NCBI GenBank assembly: GCA_020466095.1
Contig: CM035807.1
Coordinates: 27,546,382-27,610,381, forward strand
Length of the DNA: 64,000 nt
Direction: 5' to 3'
Source: Chlorops oryzae
Taxonomy: Eukaryota; Arthropoda; Insecta; Diptera; Chloropidae
Shown: positions 43,300-54,263 of the stretch, piece after piece
How the letters are laid out: each line of letters begins with the position of its first letter
How positions within the stretch are numbered: the first letter of the stretch is position 1
Notes under the pieces: generated by a model
Told to the model about the DNA's origin: nothing
What the model saw: the letters and a program-made list of their open reading frames with translations, nothing else
Databases searched by the model: none
Program-made: the position numbers and the translations under genes

Positions 43300-44327
43300 G
43301 CGAATGGTGGTCATGGTCAAATTTTAACCGTTAGAGGACAATATGTCTAGCTGCGAAATACTCAATTCAAAATAGTGAAAATCAAATTTTCGCGAATTTC
43401 GCGGATGGTGGTCTTGATCACATTTTAACCCTTAGAGGAAATTTAGTTTAGCTGCGAAATACTCACTTCAAAATAGTGAAAATCAGGTTTTCGCGAATTT
43501 CGCGGATGGTGGTCTTGATCAAATTTTAACCCTTAGAGGACATTTTGTTTAACTGCGAAATACTCAATTCAAAATAGTGAAAATCAAATTTTCGCGAATT
43601 TCGCGGATGGTGGTCTTGATCAAATTTTAACCCTTAGAGGAAATTTAGTTTAGCTGCGAAATACTCACTTCAAAATAGTGAAAATCAAATTTTTGCGAAT
43701 TTCGCGGATGGTGGTCTTGATCAAATTTTAACCCTTAGAGGACATTTTGTTTAGCTGCGAAATACTCAATTAAAAATAGTAGTGGTATTCAAGCAACAGT
43801 GCAAACGCAGTGTGCAATATTTGCACTTGTCAATTTGCGTACAAAAAAGCAGTGCAAATATTGCACACTGCGATTTGCACTGTTGCTTGAATACCACTAG
43901 TGAAAATCAGGTTTTTGCGAATTTCGCGGATGGTGGTCTTGATCAAATTTTAACCCTTAGAGGACATTTTGTTTAACTGCGAAATACTCAATTCAAACTA
44001 GTGAAAATTAAATTTTCGCGAATTTCGCGGATGGTGGTCTTGATCAAATTTTAACCCTTAGAGGACATTTTGTTTAGCTGCGAAATACTCAATTAAAAAT
44101 AGTGAAAATCAGGTTTTCGCGAATTTCGCGGATGGTGGTCTTGATCAAATTTTAACCCTTAGAGGACATTTTGTTTAACTGCGAAATACTCAATTCAAAA
44201 TAGTGAAAATCAATTTTTGCGAATTTCGCGAAATGTGGTCATGGTCAAAATTTATCCATAATGGACGACTTTATTTGGCGGCAAAATACACAATCAGAAG
44301 AAGCAAAAAAATAATTTTTGTATTCAG
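43300..44327 (+). repeat. 101-bp tandem array, about nine units
   Basis: The word GCGGATGGTGGTCTTGATCA recurs at 43401, 43502, 43603, 43704, 43926, 44027 and 44128, with diverged edge units at 43300 and 44228. Spacing is exactly 101 except where the 43781-43898 insertion adds 121. Units alternate between GAAATTTAGTTTAGC and GACATTTTGTTTAAC forms, giving a partial 202-bp higher-order pattern. Edge units are the most diverged, typical of unequal exchange. Confidence 0.95.
43781..43898. mobile_element. 118-bp near-perfect palindromic MITE inside one satellite unit
   Basis: The outer ends AGTGGTATTCAAGCAACAGT are inverted for 46-47 bases with one single-base indel, around a 25-base loop. AGT (or TAGT with one shared base) lies on both sides. 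Removing it restores the 101-bp unit exactly, so its limits are well set. Confidence 0.93.
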
Positions 44328-44663
44328 ATATGAGAATAAGAGAAAGAGTGTTTTTTTCTATTGTGTAGGATGATGACCATAGTTATAGCGATGTCGCAAT
44401 TTTTTTTCAGCGAAAGCTTAAGTCTACATAGTAGCTATACACACACCAAATTTCAATAAGCTGGGATGTATAGTAAAAAAGTTATCCAGGAAAAACGTTA
44501 AAAATCGTGATTTTTGAAACTTCTGAACCACTTCCCAAGAAGGGACTACGAAAAAAATTTGTATGCAGTTTTTCGGACATTTACCTGGTTGAAGTCCATG
44601 CCAAATTTCAATATGATATCTTTCATGGCTTAGGAGTAAATTACGAAAAACTAAAGTGTGACC

Positions 44664-44695
<32 letters not shown>

Positions 44696-44829
44696 TGGCT
44701 AGATCGATTCCTCTTGTCACCCTGATCAAGAATATATATATATGTCTATATCTACCGCGACTCCTTTGGTATGTTACATACACCGTGCCAAACTTAATAT
44801 ACCCTTTCCTTCGGAAAAGGTATAAAAAA

Positions 44830-45666
44830 CACTTCAGAATATTTGTGATTCATTTCCGCAGCGTTTTTTATATTAAATTTTTCATTTCTGACAGAGCTGG
44901 AGAGAGTCCCTTAATTGATATTCGAACAAATATCTTTTCCTTAGAATAGGAATTTTTACAAAAAACGTTGCATTAAGAATATTTTAAGATATGAAGTTTT
45001 CAAAGTGGACAAAATTCTTAAGGTAGCCAAATAAAAGGTGGTAAAATAAGTGTTTTTCGCTATCATAAATTTTAACAATTTTTTATTTCGTTAACGAGGG
45101 TGTAATTTTCTAGAATTTTTTTCCTCCAATATCCTGAAATTTTGTTTGAAGCTAAATTGCTAAAGAAGCCAGGATCAAACCCACAATTAACCCTCTAACC
45201 GGAATGTGGTCCTCAAGGTCCACATTCAAAATAGCTGATTTTCACCAAAGATCGATTTCAATTAAATTCATAAGTGTAACCACGGCTTTAAAAGCCTTTT
45301 CTTCCTACTGACTGCTCTATAAAGGAAAATAATAGTGTGCGGGATATTCTTTTTTGAGCTCCTCAATGTTAAATAAGTTTAAAAATCTGTTTGGACTTGT
45401 GTTTTTATCAATTTAAATTTGGCCTGTTACAGGGTTAATAAATTATTCCTTCACGTTGTAAATGTAAAAAAAAATTGTATCTGAAATTCATAATTTGATT
45501 CAATTTCTACTCAATTAAAAAACTTTAAGCCAAAAGTTTTGGAGTAGCATCTTTGAAGTGATCTAAATAATTTAAATAAATAAAGCAAATATTTACATAT
45601 TGTAGTTACAGAAGTTCAAATAACCTTAAAGGTTAAGGATACGATGAAAAAATTCAATGTTCAAAT
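44830..45666. other. Intergenic, nothing recognised
   Basis: No delimited repeat and no exon. Composition is uniformly AT-rich. Confidence 0.4.
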
Positions 45667-46998
45667 CAGGCGCGTACGCAGGGGGTGAAGGGAAGTATAT
45701 GGATGTTTCGACCCGAAATGTTAAAAATTTTAACAAATTAATGTTCCTTAAATTAAACAAATTTTGTTTATAGAGTCTAGTGGAACAAGCTTTCAAGCAA
45801 GTAATTAATTACTCAACAACAATTCGGTTTGTTAAAAATATCCACTGAAAATATTTATTATATAATACAAATGAAAACTAGATCGTTATATCGACTCTAC
45901 TTAACCCAATATAATTGTAATACCGTCCTTGTTAAATGACCAATTACATGAATACTGTCCCACCCGTGAATACTGTCCCACCCGTGACATTTATTTTTTA
46001 GGTTTTGGCTCATTTTAATGAACAAAAAGGACGTGATTTCGAAAGAATTTTAGTTTTTGAAAGCCTTTAAAAATAGTAAGGCACTATCGCAATCTTTGCT
46101 CGGAACGACTGCCACGGGTGGGACCTTTTCTCATAGAATCGCCCAAATACACCTTAGATCAAATATATACCTTATTTATACGACAACAACCACCGTATCG
46201 AATGAAGTCGTGTTAGGTCAGAACACTTTCAATGCAAGTGTTTGTAGAGGTTATAAGAAACCGTATCGAGTAAATACACTTTAAAAGCGTGTTAGAAATT
46301 AAAATATTTTTCAACAATATAGTTCTAAAAATTGCCATTTCTCGCCTTTTCGCAAAATCCTAAAAAGTGGGAAATTTTCCACCATCTAGCAATACTTAAT
46401 TAAATTGACGAATCAGTTGTTCCGATACGTACTGACTAAAAACGTGTTTATACGTTCACATAATACGTATTCATATTTCTTAACTCGCATTCAAAGTGCG
46501 CATTATGCTGGCACGGTAAAATCTTTCGATACTTGTTGCGAAAGCGTTTATATATGTATACGTTTTAAGGCAGCAAGAGTTTAGTCAGCACGTTTCAAAT
46601 CATCGTATAAACAAGCTAATAGAGAAACCAAAAATAATGCTTGTTTTTACGAAGTCAATTTATAAAAAAAATTAAATATGTATAAATTTTTCAAACAATA
46701 CAAAAGAAAACGGAGTTGATGATCGATTTGCTTTTAGTTTCGTTTATAAACAAATATTTGAAATTGTTGATATTTTTCCAACATTGAAGATTAAACTATT
46801 TTTTACATATTGTTCGAAGAAGTACGACTTGTAACACGTAGAATAGACCTTCTTTTATAAAAGCCATTCATGATATTTAAAAACCTACATAAAAATACTT
46901 AATGCTTATTTCAATTTGAATAAAGAATATAAATTAATCATACGAATCACTACCCAGCAAAACTACAACCCCGAAGTATCTATCTGCGTACGCGCCTG
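45667..46998. mobile_element. hAT non-autonomous element (1.33 kb)
   Basis: The ends CAGGCGCGTACGCAG and CTGCGTACGCGCCTG are a perfect 15-base inverted repeat. The flanks GTTCAAAT (45659-45666) and GTTGAAAT (46999-47006) match at 7 of 8 positions. No transposase frame inside. A short direct repeat GAATACTGTCCCACCCGT occurs twice at 45953-45990, and its inverse CACGGGTGGGAC lies near 46113. Confidence 0.9.
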
Positions 46999-48004
46999 GT
47001 TGAAATAATTTGTTTTTCCTCAGGAAATATTTTTTGTTCTTTTTTGATCAAAATGTATCGAAATTGCATTAAGAAATTATTGCAAAAAATAGAAGAAAAA
47101 AAAATATTTTTTAATCAATTCCAATGAGTTTGACGAAAAACCAACAAGACTTTTTTGTGGGTGTTAGGTATAAATTTACAAAGCTGCTAGCATTATCTCC
47201 ATTAGCCCCAATCGGAAAAAAGTTGAGCGAAGATCGTGCCATTCATTCCTCTAAAAAATGTCTTAAAACGACTGTTTTATATGGGCATTGCCAGACAAAG
47301 TAACGTTCTTGTCGCGTCCGTAGTAATGTATGTAATTTCCATTCGGATCTGAAAAGTATGATTTTGATAAATGTAATTTACAGTTTAAAATTGATTTACA
47401 GTTCTTTTATTGATAAAAGGGAACTGTTTTCATAGCAAAAATTCCAGGAAAACAACAAAATCTCTAACAAAGTTATAGCCCTAGATATGCCGAAAATATC
47501 AGTAGTTATAAATTACCCGAGAAACGTCCATCTAGTAGCTACAAATGGCAAAAAACTGAAAATTCAAACAATTTGTTCACCTCCTTCTGCCATGTCTGGC
47601 GCATATCTCCCGAACCGATAAGAATTTTATGAATTCTTTTTTATATTAAAATGAAGAAGAGACAAAACTGAATAACTCTTTTGAGCACATTTACTGAATC
47701 CGAACGCTCCTTGATACCGTTTTGGCACTGCAAAGCTGGTTACCTTAAATCGGAAAATGAACTTAAGTCCTTTCAATAGCCAAGCTAAGATCTAGCTTCA
47801 TCATTTCCCACTGGCATGCCACATTTTCGAAACCCACACGACCGTATTTGCGACCTTCGCCAAGCTTCGTGAAAAGAACGCTTGCATTTGATTGGCTGCG
47901 CGATTGCCATTCGGCATTACTCCCACGTGTTCGTTTGAACTTCCGTTCGATTTATGTGCGTGTATGAGTGCGTTCGTTCGCCTAATGAAAGCGTTCTTTT
48001 TCAA

Positions 48005-48243
48005 TATAAAAGAGTCCTGTCGACGCACAATGCCGTTACATTTCGCAAAAGGCAGTTGAACGTGGCACACTCGTGCGTTAATAACTACAACAAGCGGAAG
48101 TTCAAAGTGCTTCGGGAAAGACTGCTTCTTCAGTTCTTCAAATTCGTTAAATTCAAAGTTCATCGAAGTTTCCAATTAAGCAATAAAATAAAGTGATAAT
48201 AGATAGCGTAAATCTATTAAGAGAAAATAACCGAAAACGCAAT
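48005..48243 (+). promoter_or_regulatory. TATA promoter and first exon of an unassigned gene
   Basis: TATAAAAG at 48005-48012 is followed by about 210 bases of unusually mixed composition ending at a strong donor (AAT, then GTGAGTAAA at 48244). A short upstream frame (ATG at 48030, MPLHFAKGS) would make this a non-coding leader. Upstream (47880-47990) is GC-richer with CACGTG at 47933. No downstream exon was recognised within the window, so the gene would have a long first intron or be lost. Confidence 0.4.
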
Positions 48244-48746
48244 GTGAGTAAAATATATTAAAATATCTTTTTGAAACTTTATTTAAATATTCAGGACATC
48301 CTGGGGCTTTTTGTGCCCAAAATGAAATCAAATGCCAAAAGATTTGCGTATTCAATTACGAATCGCTGGCTCATAAAGTAAGGCTTTGTTTATGAAGATT
48401 CTTCCGCCGGGTATTTTCATAGACAACGCTTCAAAAATAGTTTAATTACGTCTAAAGGCTACCGTAGATGGAGTGAGGGACTTTGTGCATTTTTAAGTAA
48501 ATTTCGTTGTATTAATGACGTTAATCGAGAACCTTTCCGAGTGTTTGAGATAGAGTTTATGATTTTTGTTTGTCTTTCAAAAAAAAAAAAAAATTTTTTT
48601 CGGATGCTGTGGGGGCATTAAATCGCACAGATCATACAAAATAAGTCGAAAGATTAAGCCTTAAGTCATTAATAAAAATTCGATTCGTCGTTTCCTTTTC
48701 CTTATTAAGCTATTGCCTCAGTTCGACTAGGAATTCCATATAAAAA

Positions 48747-49463
48747 ACAATTAAGAAAGCTAAAGTCGGTCAAGCCCGACTTTGAAATACCCAGCGTCCC
48801 GACATTATGAGCGCACTATGTTTTGCTTCTCTATTTGTGGGCGTGGCAGTGGGCGGGCCACATAAATTATTTCCCTACACCTTTCATTCGCCTTGGTGAA
48901 CCTATGTTGCGATTATGAAGCTTCTACGCCTTTTACTTCACAAGTTACAATAAGCCGTTATTTGTGGGCTTATTTGTGGGCGTGGCTCGAGGAGGACGGC
49001 GTCCATTTTTTTCCAGGATATGTCCCTTTTTGTAGTTTACCAGTACACCAAATATCAATGAAATGTGTTGAGTGGTTCGCAATTTACAAGCATTTTACTG
49101 AAAACACAATAAATTCATTTGTGGGCGTGGCAGTGGGCGGATGTCTCCCATTTTTACTTAGGATCATACTCGGACCCCGATATACATGTGTGCCAAATTT
49201 CGACTTCATTGGTTTAGCCGTTTCGGAGGAGATCCGACCACGGACGGACGGACAGACGGTCAGACGGACAGACGGTCAGACGGACAGACGGACAGACGGA
49301 CAGACGGTCAGACGGACAGACGGACAGACGGACATGTCTAAATCGATTCAGTTTTTGATCCTAATCATTTCTATATATATTTTTCTATATCTCCGGAGCT
49401 TAATTCTCCCTGTTACAAGATTTGCACAAAACTAATATACCCCGCTTACGCTGGGTATAAAAA
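48747..49463 (+). mobile_element. mini-me/DINE-1-like element, full-length, subfamily 1
   Basis: Co-linear with 5807-6490: AACAATTAAGAAAGC, hairpin AAAGTCGGTCAAGCCCGACTTT, GTGGGCGTGGC motifs, a GACGGACAGACGGTCAGACG microsatellite (49244-49332), CATGTCTAAATCGATTCAG, and the end TACCCCGCTTACGCTGGGTA plus TAAAAA. The longer microsatellite is the main length difference. Confidence 0.85.
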
Positions 49464-50040
49464 GCATCAAAAAATTCCTGACAGAAATTTCACGCAGCAT
49501 TTCTGACGGCTGGCCGCAGTTCAGTAAAAGAGTATCATAATATTTGAGTGCGTTTTTGCATAAAAATGCCCAGGCTTGAAGTTGAATTATTTCTTGCAGA
49601 AAAGTCAGTTGATATCAAAATAGTTTGAAGGTGGTTTAATAATACTTACAAAGAGGTTTCCGTTTCGCAATTCAAACGCGTTCAAAATTTTACAAAAATC
49701 AAAAGGTAGATTTTTGAGATACATATTTACTAAATCATAAGTTCATTTACTTAGATACTCTCAGTACTGATATACTGCGATAGACTCATACGGTATACAG
49801 TGGTTAGGCTCCATACATTTCTTGGCAAAAAGTAGAATTAATGCTTCAAGAATTATGAAACGGGCTTCAATTTAAAAATTAAACTGCACGGATTTTAGTT
49901 TTGATTAGAAAAAAATTTCCTGAAAAGTTCATCATAATCGGCCACGCCCAGCTCACATACTGTCATTACAATCGCTTACCCTTAAAAATACTATAGAAAT
50001 TTTCTGAAATTTATATTGCAATTATCCTGAACTTTGACAG

Positions 50041-50270
50041 CTTCCTAGCCGTAGTTGGCTGAGATGCCAATTTACGAATTGAGAGGCCCTGGGTTCGACT
50101 CCCAGCTTAGGCCATGGATGTTGTTTAGTTTTTCTTTTTTTTTTTTTTTTTTGTTGGTTTACCATTTTTCGTGGTATCACAAAAGGGCCCATCAGACCTA
50201 AGTGTGTCAACTTTTATGGTGGCAGCCACATTAACCTAGTCTAACCTAACCTACACTAACCTATAATAAT
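50041..50270 (+). repeat. tRNA-headed SINE with GGCAGCCACATTAACC tail
   Basis: Head: CTAGCCGTAGTTGGCTGAGA (box A) and GGGTTCGACTCCCAG (box B with a perfect short stem). Body: a T-run at about 50138-50152, GGTATCACAAAAGGGCCCAT and CAGACCTAAGTG. Tail: TGGTGGCAGCCACATTAACC followed by CTAACCTAACCTAC repeats. The best-preserved SINE of this type here. Confidence 0.75.
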
Positions 50271-52309
50271 CTCTAAATTTCAATTTTTACCCAATTAGAA
50301 AACAAAAGATCGTAACAAAAATTTGTTCTTGCCCAACAAAAAACCTCACTTAAAAAATCATTTGGATGTTAGGAGGGATTTTCTTTTGCATCAATAATTT
50401 AATGAAAATTTTAGAAAATTATTACCCTACAATCCTTATGTCCCTTCCTACGAGCTCTTAAAGTAAAACTATTACCTTTTGCAAAAAAAAAAAAAAATAA
50501 TAATAATAATAATTATAGAATTTTCTTATTTAGAACATTTTTTACAAAACTGTATCATTATTTTTTTTGAAATCAATTGGTCGAAAAATTACATTTTTGC
50601 CACCAAATAACCACTGTGCGACATGTTGGGCGTACTTATTGTTCCTTTATTCGCGCCCTCAAATAAATTCTATGTTGTAAATATTTAAATGCCCTTTTCT
50701 TGGCTCAATTGACGACAAGACGGATGCTTTAAGATCAGGAATAAAATATATTATAGAGACCCCAAGAGACCATATAATGCATTTAAAGTAAAAAAATTTA
50801 TTTAATCATCAAAATTACAAAACTTCCAATTGAACATAATATCCTGTCAAAGGTTGAAAAAGGGATCAATGTACTCAGCGCTAGACTTTCCACAAAGAGT
50901 AAAGTTTAAGCTAAAGCCGCTTCTAAATTAATAATGAACTGAGTGAAAACATCAATTGGTCCTTTGTACTCTGAGCAGAAAAAACAATTCAAATGAAAAC
51001 TAAAAAATATCGAAGGACTCTTCAAATTGCGAAACTTTTAAGCTTTTAAGTGTAACAACCACAAAGACATACTTTTCTATCCGAAACCTCACAAGCAAAC
51101 TTTGTTTCTTTCTAAAATTTCTTTTGGGAAAATAGAATAGAAAACTTTAAGTGACCGATTGGAATGCTGTTAAATGATATTAAGCATTCTTTGTCACTGA
51201 AGGAATGATTTCAGAAGGCGGATATAGGGAGATAGAACTTGGTGTTGCGTTATGGTCACCTTGTAGCTTTACCCTTTTGGAAATAAGCAGAAAATCATTG
51301 TCAGAGAAATTAAAAAATTTTGTTTCCTCTTTTTTGTGGCTATTGCCAAAAACTTTTTGGTCATAGAACAGAAGAAAAAACAAATACATGATAAAAATCA
51401 AAGTGTGCTTCTAGGCTGTTCGGATCATTTCACACGGATATCATAACCCTGCGGAAAGTTTGAGGTCAATTTCAACAAAGTCGGTATAGAGTCTATAGAA
51501 TAAGCGAAAAATGCTAAGAATTTTGGCGTCAAAATTTTTTCAAGAAACCGATTACAACTAGTCTAGTTAGGGTCTAGTTCCAAACTGGTCCAGAAAGGAC
51601 CAGTTTTTTTAAAAAATTTTAGTGCTTAAATTCTTAGAATTTTTAACTTATTCTATATATAAATTTTCATCCAAATCGGACGCCATAAATTTTTCGGATT
51701 TTTTTGGTTTTTGGTCCATAACTCTCTAAACTTCCTCTAGCCCCCCCAAAAATTTTTGGGTTAATGTCTTATAATTGTTCAATATACCACTGTGGAAAAT
51801 ATGAGCACTATCAAAGCAGTATTTCTCTGGACACGCCACTGGAGAGTGGGTTTGACGATTTCTTTATTAGTGCTTATTTTGTGCTTTGATTGCGATGTAG
51901 AAAAAAAATTTTGGTTCTCTGCTCTAAGTTCGCATTCCGATCGTTGCGTGGGTCGGAGTTCGATTTCTCCTAAATTTGTAAGCAATTAAAAAAGAATTTT
52001 AAAAAAATTTTCCTAAAAAAAAAAAAAACACCCAAAAAGAAAACAACCAATAAATAAAATTAATTTTAAAATTTCCAAAAATACAAATTGACCAAAAATC
52101 GACCCAACTGTATATACTCCCCAGTCTAGTTCATATGAGCAAAACCTGTGACTAGTTACTTTCCTCGGTTAATGCAATGTTAAATGTGTCAGTTGAGCCC
52201 ATGCATACGCAAATTGAGAGGAATGAGTCCTAGTGACTTTTGGTCTACTCCTGGAAGTAGTCCCACTTTCTGCAGGAAAATTATGATTCGTAATAGCTTT
52301 TTAGAGGAA
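50271..52309. other. Intergenic with a dispersed repeat and possible SINE head
   Basis: About 51620-51718 repeats 25525-25622 (TTCATCCAAATCGGACGCCA). About 51930-51972 ends in a box B-like GGAGTTCGATTTCTCC that could be another tRNA-like head. No exon recognised. Confidence 0.4.
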
Positions 52310-53300
52310 TATTTCCTGCAGGACAAAGTCATCAGTGATTTCACCGGGACATATAGGTGACATTGTCACGCATGACTCCTTGGGTAACATACTAACCGTA
52401 GAAGGTTACTGTTCATGTGCTTTAATCTCATTGGCTGCTTTGATTTAAATAAAGTTCTGGCGTAAGTGTTGTTTCAGCATTACATGGCGTAGTGGGTAGC
52501 GTGCGAACCTCACAGTCCGAACTCCGAGAGTTCGATTTTCGGCTGAACATACAATGATTGTAAAAAGTAAAAAAAAAATTTTGAAAAATATTCGGAATAT
52601 ACAAAAAGAGGACACAAAGAGAGTTTCTAATAATTTCTATAAATATACTGTAAAAGATTGGAGTCATTCAAAAACAATCAGTCCCTTTCTGGTTGCAGGT
52701 GAGTCGCGGGTGAATCCCTTTGCCTTTGTGAATGAGGGTGATTTTTTTTGTTGTTATTTTTAAAAAATAACATTATGCAATAAAAAAACCAAATTATCGC
52801 CGATATTTTCTATAGGACTGCTCGGGGTTTTTCAATGACAGCATAATGTTAAATCGTCAGTTGGATACATTGGGTGCATTCAGTTAAAAGGTGCGCTATC
52901 AATTGTGCTTTCGCAGCATGTCGCGCAGTCAATATCACAACACTTGAATCTCCTGAATGCAGCCATTGTGAGGGAAATTAACGGCGAGTTGTACTTATGA
53001 ATTTAAGAGTAGGTACTTACTCTTAAACCATACCCTGGGACAGTCCAATTTTCTACAGGGTAGACATTTAGAGAGAAAAGAGCATGCACAGCTCTCAAAT
53101 ACATAGTTTTTCGCTATCGCACCCTCTGGGGTGACAAAGTTATGCAGCACGTCCGGCGGACTTTTATCGGTTCGCGCCAATGACTTTGTTCGACGAGAAG
53201 CGCAATGACATTCGTGTAGAAATGTCACCTACTGACTCCTCTACAAAAGGTTGTCATCGCGGATGTCCGCCTGACATTTCCTTCTGGAAAATTAAAATCC
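52310..53300. repeat. Dispersed repeat, copy 2, interrupted
   Basis: Its left part (GACAAAGTCATCAGTGA, CTCCTTGGGTAACATAC) and right part (CTCTCAAATACATAGTTTTT, CGCTATCGCACCC, CTGACATTTCCTTCTGG) correspond to 36030-36100 and 36185-36405. About 700 extra bases between them contain a tRNA-like head. Confidence 0.45.
52478..52560 (+). repeat. tRNA-like SINE head
   Basis: ACATGGCGTAGTGGGTAGCG is box A-like and GAGAGTTCGATTTTCGG is box B-like, at tRNA spacing. No canonical cloverleaf. An A-run follows at 52570-52578. Confidence 0.5.
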
Positions 53301-54111
53301 TAAACGAGTCGCTTCTATAAATTAGTCGAAAAACTCACATTAAAAGGCTAAAACTTTCTAAGAAGCTGCCTTAATTTTTTGAGTCTCAAAACTCCTTACG
53401 AATTCATATTCATTTCGATAAAATTATTTGAATACATGCATGCATACATACATATCTCAATACTTATTATAAATAATTGCTTATAATTACATCGCTTACA
53501 TCTAACTAAGAGATAGCTAAATTATTACATTCAATTATGAAGTGTATAAATATAACTTTTAAACGGTGTTCTGTGATATTTCACGATATCCGTAGTCACC
53601 ACGTTTCAATCAGTTAACAAATTAATGAATGAATCTAATGAATTCATAAAATAGCATTTTCAGAGAGTTGAAATTGCCGGCGAAAATCGCGCACGCACAG
53701 CATAAACGAACTCAATACGTGGCGTTGCACAGTGGTTCAATTAATCAAAAAAGCGTTTCAAATAAAAATCTTGTAGGTTCTAAGATTTATTTTCTCATAA
53801 ACACTTATAGGTATATTTTTTTTTTTTGTTAAATCTCTACGCATTTTTTAGATCAAAATGTTCGAAGAAAAAAGAGCCTTTGCCGGCTCAGAAAGGCAAT
53901 CGGCCAACTGTAACAGATTTTAAAGTTTTGGTTGATTTTTCGATTGATTCAACCTAAAACACTGTAGAAATCAATTTTAAGAATCCTATTATCCAGTTTC
54001 CTTGAAATATCATTGAAAAATCCTTTTAAATAAGACCTTTTCAACATTTTTTTAATCTCAAAAACTAATTTAGATAAAAGGATGAAACTAATAGCAACTG
54101 ATAGTTATCAG

Positions 54112-54255
54112 CAGTGGCGATTAATACTATTTTCAACATATGCAGCTGCCTAGGGCGGTAAATTCTGACCGCTTACACTTGATAAAATCATGCTGCTTTC
54201 TGAGGCGGCAAAATCGCAACTCCCTAGGGCGGCAAATTGTCTTAATCCGCCCCTG
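54112..54255. mobile_element. hAT MITE (144 bp)
   Basis: The left end CAGTGGCGATTAAT and right-end reverse complement CAGGGGCGGATTAAG are imperfect inverted repeats typical of hAT. The flanks GTTATCAG (54104-54111) and ATTATCAG (54256-54263) match at 7 of 8. The interior has two GGGCGG/GAGGCGG words. Confidence 0.85.
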
Positions 54256-54263
54256 ATTATCAG

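Larger units (their letters stand above)
42995..44829 (+). mobile_element. Helitron/DINE-1-like element with internal 101-bp array, subfamily 3
   Basis: The left end AACAAGTAAAGAAGTTTACA is followed by the hairpin ATCGGCAAAGCCGAT and ACATACCTTTTCC. The right end has a GACA microsatellite (44661-44693), CATGGCTAGATCGATTCC, CCTGATCAAGAATATATATA and a hairpin TATACCCTTTCCTTCGGAAAAGG plus TATAAAAAA. The end design equals the subfamily 1 and 2 copies in this window, so I read 1.83 kb as one element. Its centre is the tandem array, with a MITE inside the array. Confidence 0.7.

Noticed and set aside
43300..44327. CRISPR-like array (regular repeats)
   Set aside because: Units are 101 bp head-to-tail without unique spacers, in a eukaryotic genome; it is a satellite.
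48893..49435. 180-residue open frame in the second DINE-like copy
   Set aside because: Length is set by the microsatellite staying open; see the 5959 entry.
51792..51989. 65-residue frame with a hydrophobic stretch
   Set aside because: The matching opposite-strand frame, the box B-like tail and lack of splice partners point to repeat-derived sequence.
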